Shown here: one piece after another, positions 1-11,373 of the stretch | Numbering within the stretch: the stretch's first letter is position 1 | Layout of the letters: each line of letters begins with the position of its first letter | The notes under the pieces: model-generated | What the model was told of the DNA's origin: nothing | Database searches by the model: none | Seen by the model: only the letters and a program-made list of their open reading frames with translations | Made by a program: the position numbers and the translations under genes | From: Dryas octopetala | Lineage: Eukaryota; Streptophyta; Magnoliopsida; Rosales; Rosaceae | Length of the DNA: 64,000 nt | Assembly: GCA_963921425.1 (NCBI GenBank) | Contig: OY992839.1 | Location: 2,544,501-2,608,500 of the forward strand | Direction of reading: 5' to 3'

Positions 1-2343
1 GTTTTCTCTTGCAACGACGAGTCGTTTTCTCTCAATCAAGCAAGCAATGACCATGACTATGATGTGCATCACAAACCCAATTCCCATTCTCTGCAGCAGT
101 GAGATTCCTCTTGGGTTTTTAGTGTAGGGCCTGAGTGATGGAACCAAGAAACGATCATAGATTGCTAGGCTGATCAACATGGAGAGGGTTATGAAGGCTC
201 CAAGGGCTGCAGGGGGGATATGGAAATGGGGGCCCATGCTTGGGTCCAGTGTGGTACCTTGCTTTATGAATAGGGTGTGGGTTTGGGCTATGAGAATGGC
301 AGGTATGAATGTTGTGAGCAAAACTGGAATCATCTTTGTCATTTGTTTGGTTTCTTCAACTTGGGTCACTGGGATTAGAGCCCATGGTGTGCTTTGCCCA
401 ATTTTCACAGCAGCTCTGTCAAGGAATCTGCAGGAGTTTAATTCAGTGTTATTAGTGAGTTGGAAGATCAAGTTCTTGTAGACTTGTAGTTTGGTTCATT
501 TTTCACTTAGGTTCTAATAGTTTCAACTTTGAAAATAGTAATCAACATTTTTGATTAAGGACAAGTTAAGAATTTCGCCAACTAAATTTACGAAATAGTT
601 GTGTAGAACACCATTTGGAAAGATGGTTTTACCCCTACACACGAGCACCATGTAGTGTCACGACCATTCCCACACTATAATTGTCAAAATTAAAACTACG
701 AGAATTCAAATGGACCAAGTTATATGAGCAACAAACACAATTTGGTCTTTTAGAATATTAAGAACAAGTACCTCAATGAAGGGGTGTGGTCAATTCTGAG
801 TTTCCCTTTGTCTGCATACTCTTCCAAGCTCAGTTCATGAAGTTCTTTGGGGTCATTTGGAACAGGCACTTTCCACTTCCTAGTAGCTGCCACTAGCACC
901 TGAGCAACCCTAGTGATAGGACTCCCTGAAGGCATTTTGTGCCTGTAAAATGGGGTGCCCAACAAGAACACCACCACTGAAATCACAAGCCCAACTGTTG
1001 GGAGCCCATCGCCAAGGGCCCAACCAACATTGTCTTGTATGTACCCCAAGCAGGTGTTGGAGAAGAGGTTCCCAAAGAATACGCAGAACATCCACCAATT
1101 AAAGAAGGAGAGCTTGTGGGCCTTCTCCTTGGGTTCAAAATCATCAAATTGATCTGCACCCAAGGTTGAGATGTTGGGCTTGGTTCCACCAGCTCCAACT
1201 GCTATCATGTACAATGCACAATAGAATATACCCACTTGGAAAGGTGAAGCTTTTCTGCAATCCTCTTCTTTGATGCCATGGCTGCATGACGGTGGTCTCA
1301 AAGCTGGCACTGATACTGCTAGGGTTAATAGTGACATTCCCTGTTTAATTGCAGTAAAAAATAAAATAAAAAGTTATTGAATTATCTCAAAAGAAAATTT
1401 AGGGTAAATTGTCAAATTGTGTACATGCATGAGCGATTTTCAATCGTTGATTAATGTGAATCTCATTGTGGGTCTCACATGCATTTACGGTTAGAAATTG
1501 TTCACATGGACAAGTGGACAACTATCCTAAACACAACTCTATCTCAAATAATTAAGAGAAGTATGGAATTACATTTGTTGAGAATTTGTCTTCAAACTCT
1601 TTTCCTTTTACCATAAGATAAATGGTGGATGCCATAACAAAGGTCCAATATGTTGTTAGAATCAACATTACATACTCAAACATGAATCCGTCTTATCAAT
1701 GTTTCAAATTGATAGTCTCAACACATAACATACTAGCCAAACTATCTAACAACTCTAGTAATTATCTAATACAGCCTAAAAGAACCCATATTTTTGATAT
1801 TGAAGTTATATGAAACTGAAGACAACTCTTCTGAGGTAAAAAATGCAGTTTGTGTCCAAAATTTTACCATAAGATAGATGGCTGATGCCATGACACAGGT
1901 CCAATATCGACCAAGATATGTATCTGCAATGTAAGCACCTAATGTTGGTGTGATCCATAGGGTACCAGCCCAGTTGGTGACATTGTTTGAGGATTGTACA
2001 GTGCCTTCATGGAGCTTCCTTGTCAAATACACCACTAGGTTTGCTGAAATCCCATGGTTTGCCATCCTCTCAAATATTTCATACCCTACAACAACAAGGT
2101 TACACCATATTCATTCCTAGTAGTTAGTCCAGTTGAAATTGAGACATGGATTAAGGAGCTGTAACAAAACACACGCACATATATATATTATAAGCTATAA
2201 ATACACAGACCTACAATGAAGGAGCAAGCTCTCCATCTCCCAGTCTTTGACCTTAAATTAGGTCTACCTTTGAGATCCACAGTCCCATCTTGTGTGTGAT
2301 CCTGTCCTCCATTTGCAGGGCCTTTCTCCTCTGCTTTTTCCAT
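1..2343 (-). CDS. NPF5/PTR3-type proton-coupled transporter (partial, 3' end outside window)
   Basis: NRT1/PTR family (NPF) major-facilitator transporter of the plasma or vacuolar membrane; family substrates are nitrate, di- and tripeptides or hormones, and this member's substrate cannot be told from sequence. Exons on the minus strand: 2343-2211, 2085-1868, 1340-772 and 427 to the edge, all with GT-AG borders and compatible phases. Visible are the PTR2 signature region (GAYIADTYLGRYWT), the AVGAGGTKPNISTLGADQFDD-type segment split over TM4-5, and NWWMFCVFFGNLFSNTCLGYIQD. Exon 4 continues with IPVTQVEETKQM and LLTTFIPAILIAQTHTLFIKQG, typical of NPF5.2/5.3 (PTR3). The C-terminal helices lie beyond position 1. 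The start chosen (MEKAEEKGPANG) gives the usual acidic N-terminus before the first helix. The family call is firm; the subfamily is recalled from memory. Confidence 0.88.
1610..1655 (-). repeat. Duplicated fragment of NPF exon 2 end inside intron 2
   Basis: About 45 bp here repeats, at roughly 80 percent by eye, the last codons and the splice donor of exon 2 (1865-1910), including the taccataagata and caaaggtccaatat blocks. It lies about 255 bp downstream of the true exon end within the intron, so it looks like a relic of a local duplication. It carries no complete exon. Confidence 0.6.
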
Positions 2344-2456
2344 AATGTTAGAGCTAGAAAGCAAAAAACACTTGTACTCTAGCTAGTTGGAATTCACTAA
2401 TTTGAAGGTACATGTATACACATACATATATATATATATATAGGTTTTAAAAGTTT

Positions 2457-2815
2457 GGAGAAGGATCAATGACATAATATTTTTACACAAGTTTTTGATG
2501 GAGCTCATTCCATATAAGATTTCAACGTTTCGAACCGTCTATTTTTTAGGTTTTCATTAAAAGATTATTATTGCAAAAAATTAGGTAAATCGAAAACCAT
2601 TTACCTACAAAAATTAAATTGTTAACATCTCAAGTGTTTATTTTGTTGACAATTTAATATTTGTAGGTAAATGATTTCCGATTTATCTAATTTTTTACAA
2701 GGATGATCCTTTAATGGAAATCTAAAAAATAGACGGTTCGGATCATTAAAATCCTATATGAAATGGACTCCATTAAAAATTCGTGTAAAAAATATAGTGT
2801 CACAGATCCGTCCCC
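2457..2815. mobile_element. Mutator-like MITE, 359 bp, with 9-bp TSD
   Basis: Fold-back element lying upstream of the NPF start codon. The left end starts GGAGAAGGATCAATGACA and the reverse complement of the right end starts GGGGACGGATCTGTGACA; the inverted similarity continues inward over most of the element. The flanks carry a perfect 9-bp direct repeat TAAAAGTTT at 2448-2456 and 2816-2824, the length typical of Mutator-class insertions. There is no coding capacity. Related copies lie at 46213-46600 and about 49020-49240. Confidence 0.88.
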
Positions 2816-2824
2816 TAAAAGTTT

Positions 2825-3600
2825 AGACCATGTAAACTTAAGGTTGTCAACAAAAAAACAAATTAAGGACCTTTCGTGAGCTTCCAAGACTATAATTTTT
2901 TTTTTCGGTGCGAAGACTATAACATTTTTCATTTCTTTATTAAATATTTTTTACTTTTTTTTTTTTTTTTTTTTTACTTTTTGATTTTACAGACATCTTT
3001 AGTGAGAAAGCTGTATGTTATTTGTTTTACATCATTGTCTTATTTCATCATGTGGTTTGGCTAAATTTAATTTCCTGTGTTTTGCTGGCTTTTGAGGATG
3101 TTGCAAACTTGCAGATAGTTGCAATGACCAAGTGGCGTCTACTCAGGGATTCCATTCCCACCTGCTGAAAAAGATGTGATCATTCTTACTATGAATATGT
3201 GAAAAGGTATAGTCTTATAGACAATTCTATGACAATAATAGACACATTGATTAGGCAAGGCGTACACATAAATTAAACAATACAGTAAACAAATTTTTGA
3301 GCATAATCATTTTTTAAGGAGAAAGTCGAGCAACTTAAGCCTTTGAGGTTAGCAAAAGTGGTATAAACAAGAAAAGGAGAAAGTCAGCCAGCCTATCCGA
3401 CCCACCGAATCAAATAAGACACCAAAGAAATATCTAATGGTTCCAAGAAGAATGCTTTCATTGGTAACCACCCAATTGCTAATTATACATTTATACCCCA
3501 TTCAACTTTTTCCTTGAAAGTTTTTATTTTACCCTAAATAAAAAAAACATAAAGAAATCACAAAAAATAAAAAAATAAAAAATTATAACCCTAACCAAGA
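2825..3600. other. Intergenic, AT-rich, no gene seen
   Basis: Contains long poly-T tracts (2896-2906, 2957-2976) and adenine-rich stretches near 3540-3590. No convincing ORF, RNA gene or repeat boundary was found besides the adjoining MITE. Confidence 0.5.
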
Positions 3601-3670
3601 ACCCAACCCAGCAGCCCTATCCCCTCAGCTCCTCACTGCCAGCAGGCCAGTCTGAGGCCGGTGGTGAAGT

Positions 3671-3937
3671 GTGCTGCTTTTCTTGAGGGGTATAATAACT
3701 AATAAGGTTCAGAGGCGAAGATTCCTCAGACAACAATGCGTTCTATCCACCTTGGCTTTGTCTTCCTTGAGAGGGAAACTTGGGGCTGTCAAGAAACAGG
3801 CACAGTGGTCGATAGTGGAGCTTCAGCCTAGCTTTGCGTATGCATGTTACAGTGACAGGACTAACCACATTCAGAGGTTCAAAGAAAATCCAGTGGGGAA
3901 GGCGCATATTCTGACATCACCTCAGGTCCACAGGTGA
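3671..3937 (+). other. Possible gene remnant or unrecognised exon
   Basis: An open frame of 88 codons lies downstream of a GC-richer leader (3605-3670). It ends at a consensus-looking donor (CCACAG/GTGAGG at 3931-3932), so it could be a first exon. The translation is basic and contains LSTLALSSLRGKLGAVKK followed by a stretch with SDRTNHIQRFKENP. I do not recognise a domain and found no clear continuation exon. It could equally be a non-coding transcript or chance ORF. Confidence 0.25.
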
Positions 3938-4291
3938 GGTCCGCAGCTCAAAATTCTTTACTCACAAGGACTGGCTTGGACAACTCTGAACCCAACCAGG
4001 CAAGCAAATGCATCCAGCAACTCCATCTGAAAAAGCATGTCCATGCTACAACATATATGTTCCTAATTAGAATGCGGCATTGCCATTTGCTCCTGTACAA
4101 AAAGTGCAAATCCAGGAGGAAAATTACAATGCCTTTAATAACATTTCAGTTGCCACTATTGTTATATGCAAGGATCAAGCACAATGACCTAGAGGTGCAG
4201 TGCTTCACTAAGTTTCACTATCTTGACTTCAATCACACTAGAAATGTAGCATCCTGGTTGCTTAAATGGATCAAGCAGAAACTCAAAGCAT

Positions 4292-4525
4292 GAGTAATCC
4301 AGACAGTAACCTCATACTGCTACCACACCATAACAGAATACAACTAAAGCAGTACCCGGAACAATTAACTATCATCATTACCCACAGTGATAAACATTTT
4401 AATAGTCATGAATAATCCAGACAGTAACATCAATATCTAGCACATCGAAACTGAATCCAACTAATGCAGCACCAGGAACAATAAATTTTCATCATTCATC
4501 ATTACCCACAATGATAAGTTCGTTC
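4292..4525. repeat. Imperfect tandem repeat, two units of ~117 bp
   Basis: Unit 1 is about 4292-4408 and unit 2 about 4409-4525. Both begin with GA(G/A)TAATCCAGACAGTAAC and share AATCCAACTAATGCAG-like and TCATCATTACCCACA(G/A)TGATAA blocks. It lies just downstream (3' side) of the hnRNP-type gene, probably in or beyond its 3'UTR. No coding capacity. Confidence 0.7.
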
Positions 4526-4864
4526 AATAGAAACTATCTAAGCTCAAACAGAAACAATGGAGATGGTGGAGTAGAGAGGGGAAGAGGGAAGCTCCAAAAT
4601 TAGCAAGCACACACAATATAAGCAACCTAAATATTAAATTCTACGGAATTTAAAGAAAATTTTACTAAAAATTAATACTGGAATGTATTGGTTGTAATTT
4701 CTAGCAGAACTACTACTGCCAACTACCACCAAGAATCAAGCGATCCAACCAGTCCCAAGATTCGTTTTCAACTCTTCTCATGCATAAGCTGTCAGACTGG
4801 AGTTAAGATTGCATGCGTAAGGATCCCTGTGAAAGAAAATTTAAAATTTGTTGGTCCTCCGCTG

Positions 4865-7285
4865 TTAGGCCTGCCTGGACTGAGAACCACCATAACCACC
4901 AGTGGCTTGTGAAGGGTCAGATCTCCATGATGCATTAGAGTACCCTGAATTTCCATTGGCGTCACCATAGCCACTCCCCATGTAGCCACCACGTGTCCCT
5001 TGTTGCTCTCCTCCACTAGCACCAGTGTTGCTAGTTGGGGTACTTCCACCACGCCCACCAGAAGTCCCGTAACCACCAGGATAAGATGCGTAACTTCCAC
5101 CATAATTGCCATACCCATAACCTTGATTTCCATATCCAGAAGCCCCACTTGGGGATTGACCCCTTGGAGCAGAAGCAGCACCACTTCCACCTGGAGCGCT
5201 CCAAGGAGCCGATGCCCCATAGCCAGAAGCACCATAACCAGAGGGAGTTTGGTTGCTCCAAGTATTTTTCAATGCTCCAGGCAACCCACCAGCATAACCA
5301 GCATTAGGGGCATTTGGATTTCCATATGATCCTGCAGGACCACCAAAACCAGTATTGGCACTCCCATAACCACCAACACCAAAACTTCCATAACCTCCAT
5401 AACCAACTCCAGTAGTTGCTGCCCCAAAACCATAACTTGGAGCACCATAACCAGAATATGGAGGGAAACCACCTGCGGTAGTTTGAGGCTGCAGATATCT
5501 ATTGCCATCCATTCGGCCATCAAATGCATTTGTACTGGCACCAGAACCCTGATAGCCCCCACCTCGACCCCCACCACCAGGATTTGCATCTTTAGGAAGT
5601 GCTCGTTTTACCTCTACAAGTTTACCATTCAACTCATGGAAGTTCTTGTGTAGTACTCTATCAACTGCATCTTCAGTGTCGAATGTTATGAAACCAAAAC
5701 CACGAGGTCGTTGAGTATTCTGGTCATACATTATTACTACATCAGTTATGCTTCCGTAATCTTCAAAGAACTGACGAAATCCATCTTCTGACAGTGTGGA
5801 AGGCAGTCCTCCAACAAATATTTTTTTGGTCTTAAAGTTTCCTCCCCCTCCAGAGCTTCTGTTGGCATTAAAATTTCCAGTTCTATTGGATGTTTGCTGT
5901 TCTTCTCTTGATAAAGCCTTTTTTGCCTCCACCTGTGTAGTCAAAGTGAAACCTTAAAATGCTGAAGGGACAAACAGATGTGCTGACAAGAAAAAGAAAT
6001 ACATCAAAGTGGCATATGCTTATCCATAAGAAGCAAGAAAGAACGCAATAAAATGCAAGTGGAAGATTCATGTCATATGTAACAATATCATTTCAAAAAA
6101 TGTCATATGGAGACACGCTAAAGTAGTACTTGAATCTCTAACAGTTAAAAGGTTGTATTTGGTAAATCCTACATTTATAAAGCATGTAAACATGTTTTTT
6201 TTTTGGCCACTAGCATGTAAACATGTTCAACTTCCCTATGCGTGTGTGTTTTGCAAATTTTCAACCTATGCCCCCAAACCATGTTTATACAAAATAAATT
6301 CAGCCATTTAAATGGAGGGTAAGTTGGTGTGGTTATAAATCATACTTTTCAAGAAAACTACCGACAAATTTGGGATTAAGAGTCAAGCTTTTGCATGTTT
6401 GAGAACTGATAGTGTGTTTCCCCGAAGAATCTATGTGTATCATTTCTCATCAACTAACAGAGTTAGAATACAGAAGCACACAAAAATATCCACTAATCAA
6501 TGAGAAGTAGATGATAATAGGAAAATCCCAGAAAAAATCAGAAAAAGATAAAACCCCATAGACCAAATTAACTGATTGCACACATTACATCTTAGAAAGC
6601 AATGTCTATGAACCCAATAAACATACAACTGCAAGTACTTAAACAAAATCCCACAAGGAGCTTAGCAACAATCAAAATCAGTAGAAACGAGAAACATAAC
6701 GAAAAAAGAGACATTATAAACCAGAGAACTGATTTTTCCCTAATTCTATAGTTCCTCAGTTACCAGATGCAAGCCAACTTAAAATCAACATAAACCAATC
6801 ACATTTCCACAGAATAAAAACAACCCCAGAAGGAAAGACCATTAAATGACAGCTAAGAATAAGCAAACCCATAAAATTAACACCAAAATAGCCAAGCCTA
6901 TAACACATTACCACAAAATAACGAAACCCCAGAACGCAAAACACTCACAAGAAGCTAATACAAGCAAAAAAAAACCCATTAAAATTCACATCAAAACGAA
7001 ACGCATTAAGCACCCAAAACGATGAGCCAATGCAGGTAAAAAGGAAGATGCATAAAGACTGACCACTCGGCCATCGATGGTATGCTTGTCGTTGAGGACC
7101 CTATCGAGCACAGAAGGATCAGAGAAGACGACGAAGCCGAAGCCTCTGGGTCGGCCAGTGGTCTTGTCACGCATGATGACGGTCTCGGTGACCTCACCGT
7201 ACTGGTTGAAGTACTCAGTCAGCTTGTCCTCTGTGGTGTCCCATGCTAGTCCTCCTATGAAGAGCTTCCCTTCGTCTGAGTCCAT
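4865..7285 (-). CDS. hnRNP A/B-type glycine-rich RNA-binding protein with two RRMs
   Basis: Nuclear pre-mRNA or mRNA-binding protein, plant hnRNP1 (RNP1)-like. Two coding exons, 7285-7064 (74 codons) and 5932-4865, join in phase to give 429 aa. Exon 1 encodes RRM1 with KLFIGGLAW (RNP2) and RGFGFVVF (RNP1). Exon 2 encodes RRM2 with KIFVGGLP (RNP2) and RGFGFITF (RNP1), then a long Gly/Tyr/Ser-rich low-complexity tail rich in GYG and GGYG, which in this family mediates protein interaction and nuclear import. The splice falls inside the conserved DGR-VEAKKALSREEQ linker, as is usual in plant members. The intron is 1131 bp. Family certainty is high; the paralogue identity is not determined. Confidence 0.93.
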
Positions 7286-7528
7286 GGCTGCTCTGTATGC
7301 GTGTGTGTCTTCGTGTACTTCTACTCTCTGAAATGAGAGAGAGAGTCTGAGACACAGAGTGGGATTGAGAAGAGGGAGGAGTCGAGGAGGGAAGGGCTAC
7401 TGCCTTAGGGTTTGTTTGAAAACGACACCGAATCGAGCACGTGGGAACTGGGAAAATAACTTCGAGGGTGCCCAACCAAGTGTCAAAGATTGCTATATAA
7501 ATATTTTGGCGTGACTATAATTCAACAT

Positions 7529-7613
7529 GGGGTGGTGGCGCAGTTGGCTAGCGCGTAGGTCTCATAGCTATAGAGTTATCCTGAGGTCGAGAGTTCGAGC
7601 CTCTCTCACCCCA
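7529..7613 (+). tRNA. trnM-CAU: Elongator tRNA-Met (CAU) with 11-bp intron
   Basis: A full cloverleaf can be drawn: acceptor GGGGTGG paired with TCACCCC plus discriminator A, D arm GCGC/GCGC, anticodon CAT at 7563-7565 in loop CTCATAA, and T arm GAGAG-TTCGAGC-CTCTC. An 11-base insert (7567-7577) sits one base 3' of the anticodon, the canonical intron site. Plant elongator tRNA-Met and tRNA-Tyr genes are known to carry introns. The mature length of 74 nt is normal. A-box and B-box (GTTCGAGCC) are intact, and there are T-rich runs a few bases downstream for Pol III termination. Confidence 0.95.
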
Positions 7614-8700
7614 AATTTTATTTTTCCCTTTGGAGTATCCTTAATTTCCCATTACCCCTTTGGAATATACTTAGTTTTGGATTGAAAATACAAATAGTTT
7701 TTTTTTTCAAGTTTTTAATTTAATAATTGTTTTTCTATTTCAGTTTCTTAAAATTTGAATACCATAATTTTCACTTTAACATTCCATTTTACATAAAATC
7801 ACTATTATAGAAAACATTGTGGACATCTGTCAACACAAAAGGAAATTACCTGACTCATGTCTTCTTTTATTACAAACTCATGTCCTTTATTACTTTTTCC
7901 ATCCTCACTTAAGTTGTTAGAAAATTTTTATTTTCATACTTGCATAACATATCTATTTTATCAAACTATAAGGAATTCTCTTATATTGGCCAAAAAAAAA
8001 AGGAATTCTCTTATAAAGTATATAAATAATGTGTATATACAAGTATATGTATGGTAAACCACTTAATAAGATTTCAAAAAGTACTTTGCAATCCAATAGT
8101 TAACATTTCTAGTTCACATTTTTTATGTTTTTTTGTAGGCTCACATTACTCATGTGACAATTTTCCTATAACTTTAGTGGTAGTCAACATTTTCCCCAAA
8201 ATCAAAGGCCAGCTTTCAAATTCTCTATCATCCTTTGTAGGCTTTGTAGCAAAACAAAAAATATTTTAAGCTTGAATATCTTTAATACATTTTCTTTGGG
8301 CAAGAACGTTGGCCCATTTCTGGCCCATCAGCACCACGGCCCAGTATGTGGAAAATTTAGGGCCTACAGCCCACCATTGTTTTGCTGATGAATCTGATGA
8401 TCCAACGGTCCAGAAAAGTTAATAAAGACAAAACTTGAGTCTGTCTACAATATGACCAATCTTCTCTTAGAAAAATGATCAAAATCACAAATTTAATTAA
8501 TTAATTTACAGGCTGTGATCAACTGATCACACACTCATGAATCCTAACGGTCACTTCCTTTTTCTCGAAATAAAAAAAGCCCTAGGGACTCTCCTGGACC
8601 CTAGTAGGGCCCACAATCAAGCCCAAAGTTTATGACCGTTTTGTCCTTTCCCTCCCCCCTTTACCTTCTCAAAGTTTCTAATTCTTTCTTTCTTAGCAAA
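7614..8700. other. Intergenic, no gene seen
   Basis: AT-rich sequence between tRNA-Met and the JASON-like gene. No gene, tRNA or clear repeat was recognised; the short ORFs here are low-complexity and Phe/Leu/Ser-rich. Confidence 0.5.
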
Positions 8701-8718
8701 CCCAACGGCCAACGCGCT

Positions 8719-8741
8719 CGCTCTCTCTCTCTCTCTCTCTC
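8719..8741 (+). repeat. CT microsatellite in 5' leader
   Basis: A (CT) run about 100 bp upstream of the JASON-like start codon. Such pyrimidine tracts are common in plant 5'UTRs. Confidence 0.8.
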
Positions 8742-8840
8742 ACTCGCAAAGATGTGTTCGAAACTATGAAAACCGAGTACCCAACTCGTTCTTTCAAAGA
8801 AAGACGTCATTTTTGAGAGACCCAGAGGAAGATATCGAAA

Positions 8841-10766
8841 ATGGGTTGCTTTCTTGCTGCATGTTTTGGTTCTTCCAAAGATAAAAAACGCAGGATTCAA
8901 AGGCATAGGGTTCAGCACCACCGAGACCAAGTAAGTCACAATTTTCAAGCTTGGTTAATGGTTTTGTTTGGTTCCTAAGAAAATGTAGAGAGTCTAGAAA
9001 CAAGAAATGTTTTGAATTTTGTTTCCTTTCTGGGTTGTTGTTTGTAAAATGGCCAGTAGGTAGGCCATGATTTTGTTGAGTTAGGCTTGGTTAAATGTTT
9101 AACTTTTAGTTCTTCTATTCAAGAAAAGTCTTCAAGTTCAAATTTTTTTTCTCTCTTTTTCCTTTCTCTGGTTTTGTCAACAGCCAAACATTGCTTAAAT
9201 TGCGTTTTTTTTTTTTCAACTATCTTATATTCTGTAGTCATTTTTTCAGAGATATACAAGTTTTGAGCCTGTGCAATCTGCTGTCTCTTCTGTTCCGGAC
9301 GTTGGAGAAAGACCCATTAGCCCCGCATTGGAAGAAGTCCGGTGAGTGTTTGAATTTCATGGGTTTTTTTTTGTTTTTCTGTTCAATTGCTTCTTAAATT
9401 TTAATTCACTTCATTGTTTACTTTAAATATACCGTTCATCAGTTTGCTTTGGAATTACATTTTCTTTTGGTGTTTTTGATATTAAAGTTTGAATTTTGGT
9501 CTGTAGGGACAAACCAGTGGAGCAACTGAAACCAGTGGAGGAACCGAGCTTCATTGCTAGAAAGAAAGTAACTTTTGATTCTAATGTCAAAACCTATGAA
9601 CATGTTTTAACCAACGAATCCTTGGATCTTTCATTGGATGCTGAAGAGTGTGAGAAGAAGGAGGAGGGCAATATCTTGGAAAAATCAACCCAGTCCAAGT
9701 CTTCCTCTGAAGATAGTTCAATCACTTCGAGCTCAGGGTCTTACCCTCCTAATCATAGGTACCAGAACTGCAGGGATAGTGATGACGAAGATGGAGAATT
9801 AGATTTTGAGGACAGTGATCTTGATGATGAAGATGAAGATGAGGATGGCTACAGCAATGATGACGGGGAACTAGATTATGATGATGAAATTGTAGAGTCC
9901 AATAGAGGGATTTCTACACCTCAAGTGAATACTGAGGATGTTGATAGTCCAATGCCGATAAATCCAACTGGGTTGAACCATAATGCTCGTGATAGGAGTG
10001 GTTATGTTCATTCGGTGCTAAACCCAGTTGAGAATCTTACACAATGGAAAGCTGTCAAAGCCAAAGGGGCATCACTAATGAAGCCTCAGAAAGAGAATTT
10101 TACATTAGATCAAGAACCCCGGATTTCATTCAGTTCAGAGGCAAGTTTTAAGGAATTCTCAGTGAGTTTCAAATCAAAAACTGATCAACACAAGAAGCAA
10201 TCTGGTCAGTCCAAGAATCCTAACCAAGAAATGGCAGTTGATGCTAGCCTGTCAAACTGGTTGGTTTCTTCAGAGAATACACCTGTTAACAAGACTAGCA
10301 CAATTGCTTTAGACACTGTCACACCTGAGAAAAGCATGTCCCCTGGATCAAACTCAGCGAGAAGCCATGAAGATAGACCAATTTTAGGTGCATTAACTGT
10401 TGAAGAGCTTAGACAGTTTTCAGCTTCAACTTCACCAAGGAAGTCACCAAGTAGAAGCCCTGATGAGATGCCCATAATAGGGACTGTTGGAACCTACTGG
10501 AATCACACAGGTCCTACCAAGGGTTCTGCCCCCCCTTCTTACAAAGGAATACCAAACACTACCAGCAAGTACAGAGAGGTACATGTGAAGTAAGATTTGT
10601 GTGACACTCTTTCCATAAGGTCTTGGTGGGTTCTGATAAAAGATTTGTGGGTTTGCAGGATAAAAGAGTGAATTGGCACTCTACCCCATTTGAGACAAGG
10701 TTGGAAAGAGCTCTGAATAGAGGCGCTGCTGAAGCTTATTCTACTCATACTTCTAGTGGATTGTGA
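8841..10766 (+). CDS. JASON-like protein
   Basis: Four exons 8841-8930, 9250-9341, 9507-10578 and 10659-10766, phases checked, 453 aa. The N-terminus is MGCFLAACFGSSKDKKRR, as I remember for plant JASON and its paralogues. Arabidopsis JASON is needed for male meiosis II spindle orientation; whether this copy is the orthologue or a paralogue cannot be decided here. The middle is very acidic (Asp/Glu run near 9778-9890). The conserved C-terminus holds RPILGALTVEELRQFS, SPRKSPSRSPDEMPIIGTVG and NWHSTPFETRLERALNRG; the last part comes from the short exon 4 and would be missed if the frame were read through to the stop at 10591. No transmembrane segment or known catalytic domain is visible. Confidence 0.75.
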
Positions 10767-11373
10767 GATTATTTGGTGATTGTTGTTGTCTGTTCATTGT
10801 GTCTATTTTTTGATTCTTTTGTGAATTATGATTTGTTTCTGTGTGACAGTTGCTCGCCTGTTGTAAACTTTGCTTATTTATTGAACCTAATTACTAAGGA
10901 TCCTGCATACGTATTTGCCCAGAAAACAGTGTGTATACCCTTTACCAGTTGGATGATTTTCAGTCTAAAATAGATTCCCTTCTATAATACTGTGGACAAT
11001 ACTGTGGACAGGTGCCTATTGATTTGAGAAACAAAACAAAGACATGATAGAGAAAAGATTAGGATATACATATATTACCTTGTTTAATTCCACTTACGAT
11101 GCAGCCACAATTTTTATTGGGTTGGAATTTAATAAGATCCAATGCTAAGCCAAAAAAACAGCATTTCGAAGTTTGAAGAAAAGAAATTCATCTCAAACAT
11201 GTTTGTTCTGGACAATGTTCACAATTATCCAACGTAATAAAGTTAATAAACCATAACACGCACCAACTACACTGACTAAATCAACTTTTCAGAGATTACA
11301 CCCAAAATAAAAACAACACTCAACTGAACTTAAGGGGATAAGTTTTAACAAGCTTATATAAAGTCTTATTTTA
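10767..11373. other. Intergenic between convergent genes, no gene seen
   Basis: 3' flanks of the JASON-like gene and of the minus-strand receptor kinase. AT-rich; nothing coding was recognised. Confidence 0.5.

Noticed and set aside
4792..5589. Several overlapping ORFs on both strands within the hnRNP glycine-rich region
   Set aside because: Shadow frames of the Gly/Tyr/Ser repeat coding sequence.
10579..10593. Reading the JASON-like frame to the stop at 10591-10593
   Set aside because: GAG/GTACATG is a splice donor; the exon at 10659-10766 supplies the conserved NWHSTPFETRLERAL end.
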